Positions 38,627 through 49,104 are shown, counted from the first letter of the stretch. The stretch: 64,000 nucleotides of DNA from Bacillus pseudomycoides (GCF_002551005.1 NZ_NVOY01000004.1:162094-226093); one strand, 5' to 3'. The notes: generated by a model not told the origin, from the letters alone. Numbers and translations: made by a program.

Positions 38627-39985
38627 ATGAAAGAAACTTCATCGATTTCACAAAAAATAAAACAATTTGTCTTATTATTTTTCCCTATATTTGTTACACA
38701 AATTTCATTATTTTCCATGAGCTTTTTCGATACTACGATGTCAGGCCATGCAAGTGCAACGGATTTAGCTGGCGTTGCACTTGGCACAAGTATATGGATT
38801 CCAATTAGTACAGGATTAACAGGTATTTTAATGGCAACCACTCCGATTGTCGCTCATCTTATCGGTTCCAAACAAAAAGAAAAAGTCTCTCACGTTGTGA
38901 CACAAGCTGTATATTTAGCGATTTTTGTCAGCTTTATCGTTATACTAATTGGTTTTTTTGCAGTTTCACCTATTTTACACGCCATGCATTTAGAGCAACA
39001 AGTAGCTCAGATTGCTAGTCAATTTTTAAGCATTATCGCATTTGGTATCATTCCACTGTTTGTTTATACAGTCCTCCGCGGTTTTATTGATGCCTTAGGA
39101 AAAACACGGACTACAATGATTATCACTTTACTATCTTTACCGATTAATATTGTGTTGAACTATGTACTCATTTTTGGTCATTTCGGTTTCCCTAAACTCG
39201 GAGGAGTCGGAGCTGCGATTGCCTCAACAACCACATACTGGTGTATTTTGCTGATCACAATTATCATTATTCGTACAAAAGAACCCTTCTCTTCCTATGG
39301 TGTCTTTCGATGTCTATATCGTCCTTCTCTATCTAGCTGGAAGGAATTATTAAAACTCGGGATACCTATTGGATTTGCAATCTTTTTTGAAACAAGCATT
39401 TTTGCTGCTGTTACGTTATTAATGAGTAATTATAATACAACAACAATCGCTGCTCACCAGTCTGCAATAAATTTCGCGTCTCTTTTATATATGACACCAC
39501 TTAGCTTATCTATGGCAATGACAATTTCTGTTGGATTCGAAGTCGGTGCATCTCGGTATAAAGATACTAAGCACTATAGCTTTATAGGGATTGGCTTGGC
39601 ATTAGCTTTTGCATTTGTTTATTCGCTCTTACTATTTGTATTTGATGAAAATATCGCTTCTATTTATACAAATGATCCTGTTGTACACGACTTAACGAAA
39701 CAGTTTCTAGTATTTGCGATTTTGTTCCAATTTTCTGACGCCGTTGCTACACCAGTACAAGGGGCACTTCGTGGCTATAAAGATGTAAATGTCGCTCTTA
39801 TTATGACGCTCATCGCCTATTGGGTCATCGGTCTGCCGCTTGGTTATATCCTTGCAACCTATACACCTTTAGCCGCAAAAGGATATTGGATTGGACTTAT
39901 TTTAGGATTGGCTTTCGGAGCAATCTTTTTACTTGCTCGTCTATTACAAGTACAGAAAAAATATATTGTAGTCAAAAGCCGCTAA
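38627..39985 (+). CDS. MATE family multidrug exporter, 452 aa
   Basis: Twelve hydrophobic segments in two similar halves; [21 protein letters not shown] near the N-terminus and [11 protein letters not shown] in the second half are typical of the NorM/YojI group that exports cationic drugs with Na+ or H+. AGAAAGGAG precedes the ATG. Monocistronic with a terminator overlapping the stop. Confidence 0.9.
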   Translation: MKETSSISQKIKQFVLLFFPIFVTQISLFSMSFFDTTMSGHASATDLAGVALGTSIWIPISTGLTGILMATTPIVAHLIGSKQKEKVSHVVTQAVYLAIFVSFIVILIGFFAVSPILHAMHLEQQVAQIASQFLSIIAFGIIPLFVYTVLRGFIDALGKTRTTMIITLLSLPINIVLNYVLIFGHFGFPKLGGVGAAIASTTTYWCILLITIIIIRTKEPFSSYGVFRCLYRPSLSSWKELLKLGIPIGFAIFFETSIFAAVTLLMSNYNTTTIAAHQSAINFASLLYMTPLSLSMAMTISVGFEVGASRYKDTKHYSFIGIGLALAFAFVYSLLLFVFDENIASIYTNDPVVHDLTKQFLVFAILFQFSDAVATPVQGALRGYKDVNVALIMTLIAYWVIGLPLGYILATYTPLAAKGYWIGLILGLAFGAIFLLARLLQVQKKYIVVKSR

Positions 39986-39998
39986 ATAGCGGCTTTTT
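39974..39998 (+). terminator. Terminator of the MATE gene
   Basis: AAAAGCCGCTA/TAGCGGCTTTT then TTTTT, overlapping the stop codon. Confidence 0.88.
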
Positions 39999-40153
39999 GA
40001 CATTTTACAAATACAAAAAGAACAATACTCTACTTTTTACATACATTTATTTTTCTAATATATTAATTATTATCTATAAAATTTAAAAAAAGAATAGGAT
40101 TCCTTATAAAAGAGAGCTATAATAGATTTTGATATTTCTAAAAAGGAGATTAA

Positions 40154-40630
40154 TTGAATATGAGGAAAATTATGATTGCACTACTACTACTCTTTTCTTC
40201 TATGCTTCCTATCAAAGCAGTCAACGCAGAGACAAATCAGCCAGATCATTTGTTAATCGTCAATGTCGCGACAAATAAGATGGCATATTATGAAAAAGAT
40301 AAACTTATCAAAGAGTTTACAGTGGCTACTGGCAAAAGCAGTACAAAAACACCATTAGGAACGTACAAGATTGTTAACAAAATTAAGAATCGTCCATACT
40401 ACAAAAGACACATTCCTGGCGGTGATCCACGCAACCCATTAGGAGATCGTTGGCTCGGTCTTGATGTAAATGGAACAAAAGGAACAACATATGCCATCCA
40501 TGGGACCAATAATGTAAACGCTATTGGAAAATGGACTACACTTGGTTGTATTCGCATGTATAATGATGATGTGCGCTGGTTATTCGACCGCGTTCCTGTC
40601 AATACAACTGTAATTGTTACAAACAAATAA
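40154..40630 (+). CDS. Secreted L,D-transpeptidase (YkuD domain), 158 aa
   Basis: Signal peptide to about residue 26 (SSMLPIKAVNAE), then the YkuD domain with the catalytic motif HGTNNVNAIGKWTTLGCIRM (His ... Gly-Cys-Ile-Arg). Forms 3-3 cross-links in peptidoglycan, probably in the spore coat/cortex context. Start is either TTG 40154 (AAGGAG at five bases) or ATG 40160. No LysM domain, unlike B. subtilis YkuD. Confidence 0.9.
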   Translation: MNMRKIMIALLLLFSSMLPIKAVNAETNQPDHLLIVNVATNKMAYYEKDKLIKEFTVATGKSSTKTPLGTYKIVNKIKNRPYYKRHIPGGDPRNPLGDRWLGLDVNGTKGTTYAIHGTNNVNAIGKWTTLGCIRMYNDDVRWLFDRVPVNTTVIVTNK

Positions 40631-40922
40631 ACAACAACATATAAAGCAATTACTGTTTCATATGAATACATAGTTACATAATGCTTTTTTTTTGAGGAAA
40701 AAGGTTCTTATGAAAGAACATTTTTCTTCATTTAGAAACTATATTAAGAACTCGTTATAATAAGATATTTAAACATTACTTCCCTTTTACTTTTAAACTC
40801 CTCTTCTCTACAATCTCTTTTCCATTATTTTTTTACACTTTTCATTCAAGCCTTACCATACTGAGTGTATATTTCTTCCTTATAGCGCGTAACCTATCCA
40901 TACAGTGAAAGGAGTTGCAACT
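40631..40922. other. Intergenic region 292 bp
   Basis: Only a short stem GTTCTT/AAGAAC with a T-tract (40696-40726), possibly the transpeptidase terminator. Nothing else seen. Confidence 0.5.
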
Positions 40923-41099
40923 ATGGACGAAACAGAAGAACAACAATCTTATCAAGAAGAGTTTGCACCGGAAATTTCACCTAGTTATCGTCAAGATGTA
41001 CATCCCCCCTCTCGTTTTTCGAATATGACGTTTTTAGTAGGAATTGTCGTATTTGCAGCTGTATTATTATTGCTAATTACCTTCGTATATTTTAAATAA
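40923..41099 (+). CDS. Small single-pass membrane protein, 58 aa
   Basis: MDETEEQQSYQEEFAPEISP is acidic; one transmembrane helix fills the C-terminus (MTFLVGIVVFAAVLLLLITF). AAAGGAG precedes ATG 40923. No family recognised. Probably co-transcribed with the next small gene, 17 bp away. Confidence 0.7.
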   Translation: MDETEEQQSYQEEFAPEISPSYRQDVHPPSRFSNMTFLVGIVVFAAVLLLLITFVYFK

Positions 41100-41116
41100 A
41101 AGACAGGAGGAGTAAT

Positions 41117-41266
41117 ATGGATAACAACCGAGCAAGTACAAGCAAACGAGTTGTAAAAACGCAAAAGGGTTACGCCGGAGACTCTTTGGACAAACACCGT
41201 GCTATCGAAAATGCAAATCTTGTTTTGGCCAAAAAGGAGATTGGGCAACAAAACGAGAATTTATAA
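41117..41266 (+). CDS. Small basic hydrophilic protein, 49 aa
   Basis: MDNNRASTSKRVVKTQKGYA, then GDSLDKHRAIENANLVLAKK and a polar tail. CAGGAGGAG is six bases before the ATG. Not in any family I recognise. The preceding 58-aa gene and this one look like a two-gene unit. Confidence 0.65.
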   Translation: MDNNRASTSKRVVKTQKGYAGDSLDKHRAIENANLVLAKKEIGQQNENL

Positions 41267-41276
41267 AACGATATTT

Positions 41277-41454
41277 CTATAATAACCCCCCTTTCTTTTT
41301 TTGGGGACGAGAGCATCTGGACGTGCATAGAAGCGGTCAGGGCCTTTTCCTGCCATATGCGTATTTAGAACAAAAAAAGAAAGCAAGTAGCGGTCATTTT
41401 GTATTCTACATAGCAGAGACTTATATGTAGAAAAATTAAAACGGATTTATATAG
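41277..41454 (-). repeat. MITE-like repeat, copy 5
   Basis: Reverse-oriented, ends ATTTATATAG at 41454 and an eroded CTATAATAA at 41277. Contains GGGGACGAGAGCATCTGG and GAAGCGGTCAGGGCCTTTTC. Confidence 0.8.
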
Positions 41455-41469
41455 AATAACAAAAGAAGT

Positions 41470-41492
41470 CCCTAATTTAGGGGGTTTTTTTT
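41470..41492 (+). terminator. Short hairpin with long T-tract
   Basis: CCCTA/TAGGG with TTTTTTTT; possible terminator of the small-gene pair across the repeat. Confidence 0.45.
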
Positions 41493-41524
41493 GTATGATT
41501 AATTAACAAAAGAGGCGAAAAAAA

Positions 41525-42433
41525 ATGATAAACTATACGCACTACATTCAAAAAACACTCCCTGATTTACCTATCCATTCGTTCCATAAAGATGAAAGCG
41601 GCTGGGATAATGTTGCGATTATCGTAAATGATGAATGGTTATTTCGATTTCCTAGAAAAATTGAATATGCAAAAAAAATTCCTCGTGAAAAACAATTGTA
41701 CGAAGTTCTATTTCCTATACTGCAAGCTGGGCAGATAGAAGTACCAAACTATCATATTTTATATGAAAACGAAGAGGATTCTATTCCTGTTTGTAGTTAC
41801 TATAAAATGATTCACGGCGAACCATTCAAATCATCTTACTTACATAATCTCTCAATCAATGAAAAAGCGCACATTGCCGCGCAACTAGCATCATTTCTTG
41901 CTGCTTTGCATACAGTCCCTACTACACTTGCAAAAGAATGGGGCTTTCAAGTTGAACAAACTATTAAATATTGGAAGGAATTACATTTAAAACTAAAAGA
42001 TTATCTGTTTACCACATTTACAATAGAAGAAACTGATCGATTGAATACACTATTTCAAACATTTTTAGAACAACTATATACAAGTACTTCCTTACAAACA
42101 GTTATACATGCCGACTTCACACATAATCATATTCTATTTCATCCTCATACAAAGAAAATTGCTGGCATCATTGATATAGGAGACGCACAAATTGGCGATC
42201 CTGCATTTGATTTTGCTGGATTATATACCGATTATGGACATGACTTTACATTAGAAGTTTACAACAACTATATTGCCTTAACGAAGAGCAAGGATAGAAC
42301 CTTTTTCGAGCGGATTATCTCCTTTTATCAATATAGTCCTTTACTTCATGATCTCGTATATGGTTTCGAAACAAATAACGAAAAAATAATTGAAACAAAT
42401 AAACAACGATTATTACATATTTTAAACAAATAA
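41525..42433 (+). CDS. Aminoglycoside phosphotransferase-fold kinase, 302 aa
   Basis: APH/choline-kinase fold. The catalytic loop VIHADFTHNHILF and the metal motif IIDIGDAQIGDPAFDFAG are clear; the loop reads HADFTHNH where HGDLxxxN is usual, which keeps the catalytic Asp. Substrate unknown: drug, macrolide or small metabolite. The start has GAGGCG upstream. Monocistronic with a terminator. Confidence 0.85.
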   Translation: MINYTHYIQKTLPDLPIHSFHKDESGWDNVAIIVNDEWLFRFPRKIEYAKKIPREKQLYEVLFPILQAGQIEVPNYHILYENEEDSIPVCSYYKMIHGEPFKSSYLHNLSINEKAHIAAQLASFLAALHTVPTTLAKEWGFQVEQTIKYWKELHLKLKDYLFTTFTIEETDRLNTLFQTFLEQLYTSTSLQTVIHADFTHNHILFHPHTKKIAGIIDIGDAQIGDPAFDFAGLYTDYGHDFTLEVYNNYIALTKSKDRTFFERIISFYQYSPLLHDLVYGFETNNEKIIETNKQRLLHILNK

Positions 42434-42458
42434 AAAGGTGCTTCTTTGCACCTTTTTT
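42432..42458 (+). terminator. Terminator after the APH-fold gene
   Basis: AAAAAGGTGC/GCACCTTTTTT, 10-bp stem with a six-nt loop. Confidence 0.88.
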
Positions 42459-42489
42459 CCTGCTCATTCTCTTCATCTCGCGCTCACCA

Positions 42490-42936
42490 TTAAGAAAGGT
42501 GATGTACAAACTCTGTACCAAAATGAAGACATGCATCAACATCTTCATCTTCTGGCGTTAATTCCACTTTTAATCCTTCGAGTACGACTTTAGCTCCGCA
42601 TTCTTGTAATTTTTCAATTAAAATGTCAACAGCTGCTCCGTATTTCGGATATGCAGAATCACACGAACCAAACACTGCTGCTATTTTCCCTGTTAAATCC
42701 ACTTTATCCATTTCATCATAGAAATCTAAGAAATCATCCGGTAAATCGCCGTCTCCCCATGTGTATGCACCTAGTACAATTCCATCATACTCTTCAAGAA
42801 TAGACGCTTTCGGTGACGACATAATATCAATGACCTCAATTTCTTTTCCTGCCTCACGAATCGCCCCGGCAATGTGATCTGCCATCTCTTCTGTATTTCC
42901 ACTCATACTTGCAAAAATCATTACTAACTTACTCAT
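42490..42936 (-). CDS. Flavodoxin, 148 aa
   Basis: Short-chain FMN electron carrier that can replace ferredoxin under iron limitation. FMN phosphate loop ASMSGNTEEMADHI, the aromatic loop TWGDGDLPDDFLDFYD and GSCDSAYPKYG. The start at 42936 follows GGGAGAGAG. Two Fur-box-like palindromes upstream suggest iron repression, as for B. subtilis YkuN/YkuP. Confidence 0.92.
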   Translation of the reverse strand: MSKLVMIFASMSGNTEEMADHIAGAIREAGKEIEVIDIMSSPKASILEEYDGIVLGAYTWGDGDLPDDFLDFYDEMDKVDLTGKIAAVFGSCDSAYPKYGAAVDILIEKLQECGAKVVLEGLKVELTPEDEDVDACLHFGTEFVHHLS

Positions 42937-43006
42937 TAGACTCTCTCCCTTTATTATGTATCTCATTCTATTTATTTTTAGTACTCTTTTATAACCCGAA
43001 ATTAAT

Positions 43007-43026
43007 AATTGTTATCATTATCAACT
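43007..43026. promoter_or_regulatory. Fur-box-like site, proximal to flavodoxin
   Basis: Minus-strand TTGATAATGATAACAA, two differences from the 7-1-7 Fur motif TGATAATnATTATCA. Confidence 0.55.
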
Positions 43027-43045
43027 ATAACACTATCAGATTAAT

Positions 43046-43060
43046 TGATAATGATTATCA
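43046..43060. promoter_or_regulatory. Fur box (perfect 7-1-7)
   Basis: TGATAATGATTATCA is an exact TGATAAT-N-ATTATCA match. It lies 110 bp upstream of the flavodoxin gene and 80 bp upstream of the candidate sRNA start on the other strand. Confidence 0.8.
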
Positions 43061-43103
43061 AAGTCAATGACCATTTTTAAAAAATTGATGAAAAGATACA
43101 AGC

Positions 43104-43132
43104 TTGTCCGGAAGACATTCATATACTATAAA
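43104..43132 (+). promoter_or_regulatory. Promoter of candidate sRNA
   Basis: TTGTCC (43104-43109), 17-bp spacer, TATAAA (43127-43132). Confidence 0.5.
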
Positions 43133-43138
43133 TGAGCA

Positions 43139-43209
43139 TAGTTCTTTCTTAACCCTCTCTAACGGAAAGAAATAGAAGCAACTGCGAATATCGCAGTTGC
43201 CTTTTTTTA
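43139..43209 (+). ncRNA. Candidate ~70-nt small RNA with CCCUCUC loop
   Basis: A first hairpin TTCTTTC/GAAAGAA presents the loop AACCCTCTCTAACG. The second is a terminator, GCAACTGCGA/TCGCAGTTGC followed by TTTTTTT. No reading frame. It lies downstream of a perfect Fur box. The layout (C-rich loop, then terminator) matches Fur-linked sRNAs in concept. Identity with FsrA is not shown. Confidence 0.5.
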
Positions 43210-43236
43210 TTCTGGAATATAAAGCGAAACTTACAC

Positions 43237-44415
43237 TTATTCTTTCAATAGTTCCATTGCCGTTTGCAAAAATAATTGTGCACCGCGAATTAACGCTGTT
43301 TCATCAACATCAAATTTAGGATGATGATGTGGATAGCGTGTTTCTTTATTTTCATTCCCTGTTCCTAGTTTTATAAAACAGCCTGGAGCCTTTTGTAAAT
43401 ATGCAGAAAAATCCTCTCCCCCCATAGAAGGTGGCAGTGCAGTAATACTTTCTTTTCCAAACAATGTAATTGCACTATTTTCTACTATTTTTGTCACATA
43501 CGAATCATTTATGACTGGATTATATCCATACCGATACGTATATGCATACGCTGCATCATGCGCTGCTGTAATTCCTTTTACAATTTGTTCAATAATCCCT
43601 TCAGATTCTTGTCTTAATCTATTCTCAAAGCAACGCACCGTTCCTATAATCGTCGCTTTTTCAGGAATAATATTATCAGCTGTTCCAGCATGAAATTGCG
43701 TAACCGAGACCACCCGTTGTTCAAATGCATCAGTCCGCCTTGAAACAAGGTGCTGTAAATTTGTAATAATTTGTGCACCAATTACAATTGGATCCACCGT
43801 TTGCTTCGGATGAGCAGCATGTCCTCCTTTTCCTTTAATATCAATAGTAAATACATCAGGTGCTGCCATCATCGCCCCATAAGTAATTCCTATTTTCCTA
43901 CTATCTAGTCCTGACATGACATGTAAACCAATCACATAATCTACACCATCCATAACGCCTGCCTTGACCATCTCTTGCCCTCCACCAGGATATTGTTCTT
44001 CAGCGTGTTGAAACAAAAGACGAATTTCCCCTCCCCAGTCATTATCATATTTTGCTAAAGCTTCTGCTACACCTAATAAAATTGCCGTATGTGCATCATG
44101 ACCACAAGCATGCATAACTCCTGGTACAATTGATGCGTATGGCTTCATTGTCTGCTCTTGAATTGGAAGTGCATCTATATCTGCACGGATTGCAATGGTC
44201 TTACCTGGACCTTTTCCTTTTCGCTTTGCCATTACACTGCATGCTGTTGGCCTTGTTAGATCAAAATAAGACAACGAATCCAATGTGTCATATACAAACT
44301 GTGATGTATGTTTTTCCTGAAATGACAATTCAGGGTGCTGATGCAAATAGCGTCGCCACATTCGAATATTGTCTTCAGAAAGGTAACATAACCAATCTAC
44401 TTGAGATGTTTTCAT
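43237..44415 (-). CDS. M20 family amidohydrolase (N-acyl amino acid / peptidase type), 392 aa
   Basis: Zinc-dependent hydrolase of the M20D group (N-acyl-L-amino acid amidohydrolase, hippurate hydrolase, HipO-like). HACGHDAHTAILLGVA, the catalytic Glu pair in LFQHAEEQYPGGG, GGHAAHPKQTVDPI and the C-terminal GGEDFSAYLQ are visible. ATG 44415 is nine bases after AGGGAG. It is not next to lysine genes, so a DapL role is not favoured. A short bcr1-like remnant (43219-43240) overlaps its stop codon. Confidence 0.88.
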   Translation of the reverse strand: MKTSQVDWLCYLSEDNIRMWRRYLHQHPELSFQEKHTSQFVYDTLDSLSYFDLTRPTACSVMAKRKGKGPGKTIAIRADIDALPIQEQTMKPYASIVPGVMHACGHDAHTAILLGVAEALAKYDNDWGGEIRLLFQHAEEQYPGGGQEMVKAGVMDGVDYVIGLHVMSGLDSRKIGITYGAMMAAPDVFTIDIKGKGGHAAHPKQTVDPIVIGAQIITNLQHLVSRRTDAFEQRVVSVTQFHAGTADNIIPEKATIIGTVRCFENRLRQESEGIIEQIVKGITAAHDAAYAYTYRYGYNPVINDSYVTKIVENSAITLFGKESITALPPSMGGEDFSAYLQKAPGCFIKLGTGNENKETRYPHHHPKFDVDETALIRGAQLFLQTAMELLKE

Positions 44416-44734
44416 CCGCTTCAACTCCCTATTCTATTTTTAACAATCTTATTCCACCATGAATGACCGTATTCCCTTGTTTAATGAGAGTTTATGTACT
44501 ATCTTAGTTAGAAGTAGCATATTCTTGTCCTTTCCTTTGCAAAGGAATTACAATTCTATCTGGAATGTAATATAATTGTTAAGTTAGGGATTTTCTTTTT
44601 TAACATTTAGTGCTACTATCAGAAAAGAGCCTTTCCGTCTTACATTTACCTAAAATGTGGAATTTTTGTGTTTTTCAAAGTGATGTAGGATATGATACTT
44701 ACATACGGATACTATTTCATAGAGGGGGACAGAC
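44416..44734. other. Upstream region of the dlt operon
   Basis: About 320 bp between the divergent M20 gene and dltX. AT-rich, with a possible -10 TATGATACT near 44690. No gene, repeat or clear operator seen. Confidence 0.5.
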
Positions 44735-44881
44735 ATGAAAATATTAAAAGAAATATGGTCTCAACCACTCACGCAATGGATTGCAAAAACTTGTTACTAC
44801 CTTGCGATTTTACTTGCTTTACTATGGTTGTATGGATTCCAAGATACAAATACAAGTACATTTATTTACAATGAATTTTAG
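44735..44881 (+). CDS. dltX: DltX, D-Ala-teichoic acid biosynthesis small protein, 48 aa
   Basis: MKILKEIWSQPLTQWIAKTC is followed by one transmembrane helix (YYLAILLALLWLYGF) and the conserved C-terminal STFIYNEF. DltX is the short membrane peptide encoded ahead of dltA in most Firmicute dlt operons and is needed for D-alanylation. GAGGGGGAC precedes ATG 44735. It ends 12 bp before dltA. Confidence 0.9.
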   Translation: MKILKEIWSQPLTQWIAKTCYYLAILLALLWLYGFQDTNTSTFIYNEF

Positions 44882-44893
44882 GGTGGGAGCGTT

Positions 44894-46408
44894 ATGAAGT
44901 TATTAGAACAGATTGAAAAATGGGCGCTTGAAACGCCTGACCAAACTGCTTTCGTTTGGCGAGATGCGAAAATTACGTACAAACAATTAAAAGAAGACTC
45001 TGATGCATTAGCACATTGGATTTCTTCTCAATATGAAGATGACCGTTCACCAATTATGGTATACGGACATATGCAACCAGAAATGATTGTCTGTTTCCTA
45101 GGGTGTGTCAAAGCTGGTCATGCGTATATTCCAGTAGACGTCTCAATTCCAGCTGATCGTGTGCTACGCATTGCAGAAAGTTCTGGTGCAAAGCTACTTT
45201 TATCTCCGACTGATGTTACAGTGGCTGATTTACCAGTTGATATTATTGATGGAATCAAATTAGAAGATATTCTTCTTACTCATAAAGGAAATGTCCCAAA
45301 TCCTGAACATGCAGTAAATGACGAAGACAACTTCTACATCATTTACACATCAGGTAGTACGGGAAATCCAAAAGGTGTACAAATTACGTATAACTGCCTT
45401 GTAAGCTTTACAAAATGGACGGTTGAAGACTTCAACTTACAAACAGGACAAGTTTTCTTGAACCAAGCACCTTTCTCATTTGACTTATCTGTTATGGACA
45501 TTTATCCATCATTAGTAACCGGTGGTACACTATGGGCAATTGATAAAGATATGATTGCACGTCCAAGAGATTTATTTGCTTCTTTAGAACAATCAGATAC
45601 ACAAGTTTGGACATCTACACCGTCCTTTGCAGAAATGTGTTTAATGGAGCCGTCTTTCTCAGAAGGTATGCTTCCAAATATGAAAACATTCTTATTCTGC
45701 GGTGAAGTATTATCTAATGATGTTGCAAGAAAACTGTTAGAGCGTTTCCCGAAAGCTACGATTATGAATACATATGGACCAACAGAAGCAACTGTTGCGG
45801 TGACTGGTATTCATGTAACAAATGAAGTAGTGGAGAAATATAAATCTCTTCCAGTCGGTTACTGTAAATCAGATTGCCGTATTATCATTATGAAAGAAGA
45901 TGGTACAATCGCAGCTGATGGTGAGAAGGGTGAAATTATCATTGTTGGTCCAAGTGTAAGTGTTGGATACTTAGGAAGCCCTGAATTAACAGAAAAAGCA
46001 TTCACTGTTATTGACGGCGAACGCGCTTATAAAACAGGTGACGCTGGCTATTTAGAAAATGGACTTCTTTTCTATAACGGTCGTCTTGATTTCCAAATTA
46101 AACTACACGGTTATCGTATGGAATTAGAAGAGATTGAACAGCACCTTCGTTCTTGTTCATATGTGGAAGCTGCTGTTGTACTTCCAATTAAAAAAGGTGA
46201 AAAATATGACTACTTATTAGCGGTTGTTGTTCCAGGTGAACATACTTTTGAAAAAGAATTCAAATTAACATCTGTGATTAAAAAAGAACTCAATGAACGA
46301 TTACCGAATTACATGATTCCACGAAAGTTCATGTATCAATCTTCTATTCCAATGACGCCAAATGGAAAAGTAGATCGTAAAAAATTATTGAGTGAGGTTA
46401 CAGCATGA
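44894..46408 (+). CDS. dltA: D-alanine--D-alanyl carrier protein ligase, 504 aa
   Basis: AMP-forming ligase that activates D-alanine and loads it on DltC. Adenylation motifs: [39 protein letters not shown] and the catalytic Lys in [10 protein letters not shown]. Start GGTGGGAG-proximal ATG. First large gene of the operon; overlaps dltB by 4 bp. Confidence 0.96.
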   Translation: MKLLEQIEKWALETPDQTAFVWRDAKITYKQLKEDSDALAHWISSQYEDDRSPIMVYGHMQPEMIVCFLGCVKAGHAYIPVDVSIPADRVLRIAESSGAKLLLSPTDVTVADLPVDIIDGIKLEDILLTHKGNVPNPEHAVNDEDNFYIIYTSGSTGNPKGVQITYNCLVSFTKWTVEDFNLQTGQVFLNQAPFSFDLSVMDIYPSLVTGGTLWAIDKDMIARPRDLFASLEQSDTQVWTSTPSFAEMCLMEPSFSEGMLPNMKTFLFCGEVLSNDVARKLLERFPKATIMNTYGPTEATVAVTGIHVTNEVVEKYKSLPVGYCKSDCRIIIMKEDGTIAADGEKGEIIIVGPSVSVGYLGSPELTEKAFTVIDGERAYKTGDAGYLENGLLFYNGRLDFQIKLHGYRMELEEIEQHLRSCSYVEAAVVLPIKKGEKYDYLLAVVVPGEHTFEKEFKLTSVIKKELNERLPNYMIPRKFMYQSSIPMTPNGKVDRKKLLSEVTA

Positions 46409-47601
46409 CCCCATATGCATCATTTTATTTTTTCGCTATTGTAGGCATTTTGCTTATTCCTACCATTATTGCTGGGTTACGAGGGAAAATGCTGCGTAAA
46501 TATAATGCGGTTGTAACACTTATTATGCTGGCTGTTATCTTTTCAGATAAACCAATACAAGCTGTTGCACTAGCAATATTTGCAATTTGGCAATTTATTT
46601 TGATTAAAGGTTATTTAGCGTTAAGACAGCGTGATAACAAAACGAGTATTTTTTGCACCGCTGTTATTTTATCGATTTTGCCACTTATCTTAGTGAAAAT
46701 CGTACCTGCTATTCCAGCTTTAAAATCAATCGTATTTTTTAATGATATACCAGCTATCAAATTAGTTGTATTTCTTGGTATATCCTACGTAACATTTAGA
46801 GCTGTACAAATGATATTTGAAATTCGTGATGGTCTGATTAAAGAAATATCATTATTTAAGTTTTGGGAGTTTCTTTTATTCTTCCCAGCGATTTCAACTG
46901 GTCCGATCGATCGTTATCGTCGATTCCAAAAGGATGTAGAGAAACCACCATCAGCAGATGAGTATAAAGTAATGCTTTATACAGGAATCAATCGTATTTT
47001 CCAAGGTTTTCTTTACAAATTTATTATCGCTTATTTAATAAACAAACACCTTTTAGATACACCACTAACGAAACAATTTACATTTTCATCAGTTATGACT
47101 GATATGTATGCATATAGTTTCTACTTATTCTTCGACTTCGCGGGATATAGTGCGTTTGTAATTGGTGTGAGTTACTTAATGGGGATTAAAACACCTGAAA
47201 ACTTTAATAAACCGTTTATAAGTCGTAACATTAAAGACTTTTGGAACCGTTGGCACATGAGTTTATCATTCTGGTTCCGCGACTTTATCTATATGCGCTT
47301 TGTCTTTTTTGCGACAAAGAAAAAGCTAATTAAAAACCGCTATACAATTTCTTATATCGGTGCTTTTTTAAATTTTTTCATTATGGGAGTTTGGCACGGA
47401 CTAACGTGGTATTACATTGTCTATGGCCTATATCATGCAATTTTGTTTATTTCATTTGATATATTTGAACGAAAAAACAAAAAGCATAAGTTTTGGCCTA
47501 ACAATAAGTTCACACACGTCCTGGCGATTATCATTACATTCCATTTTGTTTGTTTTGGTCTTCTGATCTTCTCAGGTCACCTGAACAGATTCTTTAGTTA
47601 A
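46405..47601 (+). CDS. dltB: Membrane O-acyltransferase DltB, 398 aa
   Basis: MBOAT family protein that passes D-alanine across or within the membrane toward lipoteichoic acid. About 11 hydrophobic segments; conserved [20 protein letters not shown] and the catalytic His in [17 protein letters not shown]. Confidence 0.95.
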   Translation: MTPYASFYFFAIVGILLIPTIIAGLRGKMLRKYNAVVTLIMLAVIFSDKPIQAVALAIFAIWQFILIKGYLALRQRDNKTSIFCTAVILSILPLILVKIVPAIPALKSIVFFNDIPAIKLVVFLGISYVTFRAVQMIFEIRDGLIKEISLFKFWEFLLFFPAISTGPIDRYRRFQKDVEKPPSADEYKVMLYTGINRIFQGFLYKFIIAYLINKHLLDTPLTKQFTFSSVMTDMYAYSFYLFFDFAGYSAFVIGVSYLMGIKTPENFNKPFISRNIKDFWNRWHMSLSFWFRDFIYMRFVFFATKKKLIKNRYTISYIGAFLNFFIMGVWHGLTWYYIVYGLYHAILFISFDIFERKNKKHKFWPNNKFTHVLAIIITFHFVCFGLLIFSGHLNRFFS

Positions 47602-47658
47602 ACACCTTAGTGTAAAGACTAAGAAAATACAAATTATGATTATAAAGGAGAATTAACA

Positions 47659-47898
47659 ATGGCTGAATTTAAAGATCAAGTATTAGATATTTTAGAGGAA
47701 GTATGTGAAAATGACATCGTAAAGGAAAATACAGATGTACAATTATTTGAAGAAGGAATTCTTGATTCTTTCGGTACAGTATCATTATTAGTAGAATTTC
47801 AAGAACGTTTAGGCATTGAAGTGTCTATTTCTGACTTTGACCGTGACGAGTGGGCAACACCAAACATGATTATTAAGAAACTGGAAGATATGCGATGA
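47659..47898 (+). CDS. dltC: D-alanyl carrier protein, 79 aa
   Basis: Acyl-carrier-like four-helix protein. The phosphopantetheine Ser is in [29 protein letters not shown] precedes the ATG. Overlaps dltD by 4 bp. Confidence 0.96.
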   Translation: MAEFKDQVLDILEEVCENDIVKENTDVQLFEEGILDSFGTVSLLVEFQERLGIEVSISDFDRDEWATPNMIIKKLEDMR

Positions 47899-49070
47899 AA
47901 AAACCAACGTTTGGCCCGATGCTTCTAGCATTTGCTCTTTTTTGCGTGGTGTTATTTATTCCATCACGCTTCCTTTTACCACTTATCGGGGAGCAAAAGG
48001 TCGACGATGCCGCAACATCTTTAAAGAAAGAAATGTTTCAAGGCATTGCAATGCAACAAAAGATGCTAGAAGATCCAAAATTCCTTCCGATGTATGGTTC
48101 ATCGGAATTTTCTCGATTGGATGTGTACCATCCATCTAACTACTTTAAAGTAAAAAATCAAGAATTTACACCGTTTCTTATCGGTCGCGGTGGAACACAA
48201 AGTCTTACTCATGTATTAAGTCTAGCCTCCTCTATGGATCAGTTAGAAAATCGTAAAATTGTCTTTGTCCTTTCACCACAATGGTTTGTAAAAGAAGGTT
48301 TAGATGAAGTGCATTTTGCGCCAAACTTTTCGTCTCAACAAGCGTACCATCTTATCTTTAACAATGACTTAAAGCCTGAGATGAAAAAGCAAGTTGCTGA
48401 GCGCTTATTAGAATATGAAATTGTTAGAAAAGACACACTTCTAAAAACTTCTTTAGAAGGAATTGTGTATGACGATACAAAACATAATGTGAAAGCGGCG
48501 GCTGCAAAACCATTTGCATACGTATATCGTAATATTTTAGACCGCAAAGACTTAGTTGCATCAATATTCGATATTAAACCGCGAAAAACACATGTAGATC
48601 CAGAATTAAAATCCCTTGCTTGGGAAGAAATTCGTAAGCGAGCAGAAAAAACTGGTGAAGTGGAATCTAAAACGAATCCATTCGGCATTGAAGATCCGTA
48701 CTATAACAAGGGAATTAAGAAGAAATTAGAACGTCTAAAAGGTTATCGATCAAATGAATCATTCAATGAATCGCCAGAATATGACGATTTCCAATTAGTC
48801 TTAGACATTTTAAAACAATCGCATGCAAAACCATTATTTATTTCTGTTCCTGTTAATGGTCCATGGTACGATTATGCTGGATTCCCGAAAGAACGCCGTG
48901 ATGTATATTATAAAAAAATTAATGACCAAATTGCTAAAGCTGGATTCCCAGTTGCAGACTTTTCAAGCCACGAATATGATAAGTATTTCTTAAAAGATAC
49001 GATGCATTTAGGTTGGAAAGGCTGGGTATATGTCGATGAGACACTTCAACAGTTTTATAAAAGCAACTAA
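47895..49070 (+). CDS. dltD: D-alanyl-lipoteichoic acid biosynthesis protein DltD, 391 aa
   Basis: One N-terminal membrane anchor (residues 8-27), then an extracellular SGNH-like domain with [11 protein letters not shown] (nucleophile Ser) and the C-terminal [13 protein letters not shown] (Asp/His). Last gene of the dlt operon, ended by a strong terminator. Confidence 0.95.
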   Translation: MKKPTFGPMLLAFALFCVVLFIPSRFLLPLIGEQKVDDAATSLKKEMFQGIAMQQKMLEDPKFLPMYGSSEFSRLDVYHPSNYFKVKNQEFTPFLIGRGGTQSLTHVLSLASSMDQLENRKIVFVLSPQWFVKEGLDEVHFAPNFSSQQAYHLIFNNDLKPEMKKQVAERLLEYEIVRKDTLLKTSLEGIVYDDTKHNVKAAAAKPFAYVYRNILDRKDLVASIFDIKPRKTHVDPELKSLAWEEIRKRAEKTGEVESKTNPFGIEDPYYNKGIKKKLERLKGYRSNESFNESPEYDDFQLVLDILKQSHAKPLFISVPVNGPWYDYAGFPKERRDVYYKKINDQIAKAGFPVADFSSHEYDKYFLKDTMHLGWKGWVYVDETLQQFYKSN

Positions 49071-49071
49071 G

Positions 49072-49104
49072 AAGAACGCTTGAATTTTTCAAGCGTTCTT
49101 TTTT
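49072..49104. terminator. dlt operon terminator
   Basis: AAGAACGCTTGAA / TTCAAGCGTTCTT with a 3-nt loop and TTTT; 2 bp after dltD. Confidence 0.92.

Noticed and set aside
43139-43209. Direct identification of the candidate sRNA as FsrA
   Set aside because: Only the general layout and Fur context agree; I cannot match the sequence to FsrA, so the name is not used.
43237-44415. N-acetyl-diaminopimelate deacetylase (DapL)
   Set aside because: The M20 fold is shared, but there is no dapH neighbour and length and motifs fit the broader N-acyl amino acid amidohydrolase group.
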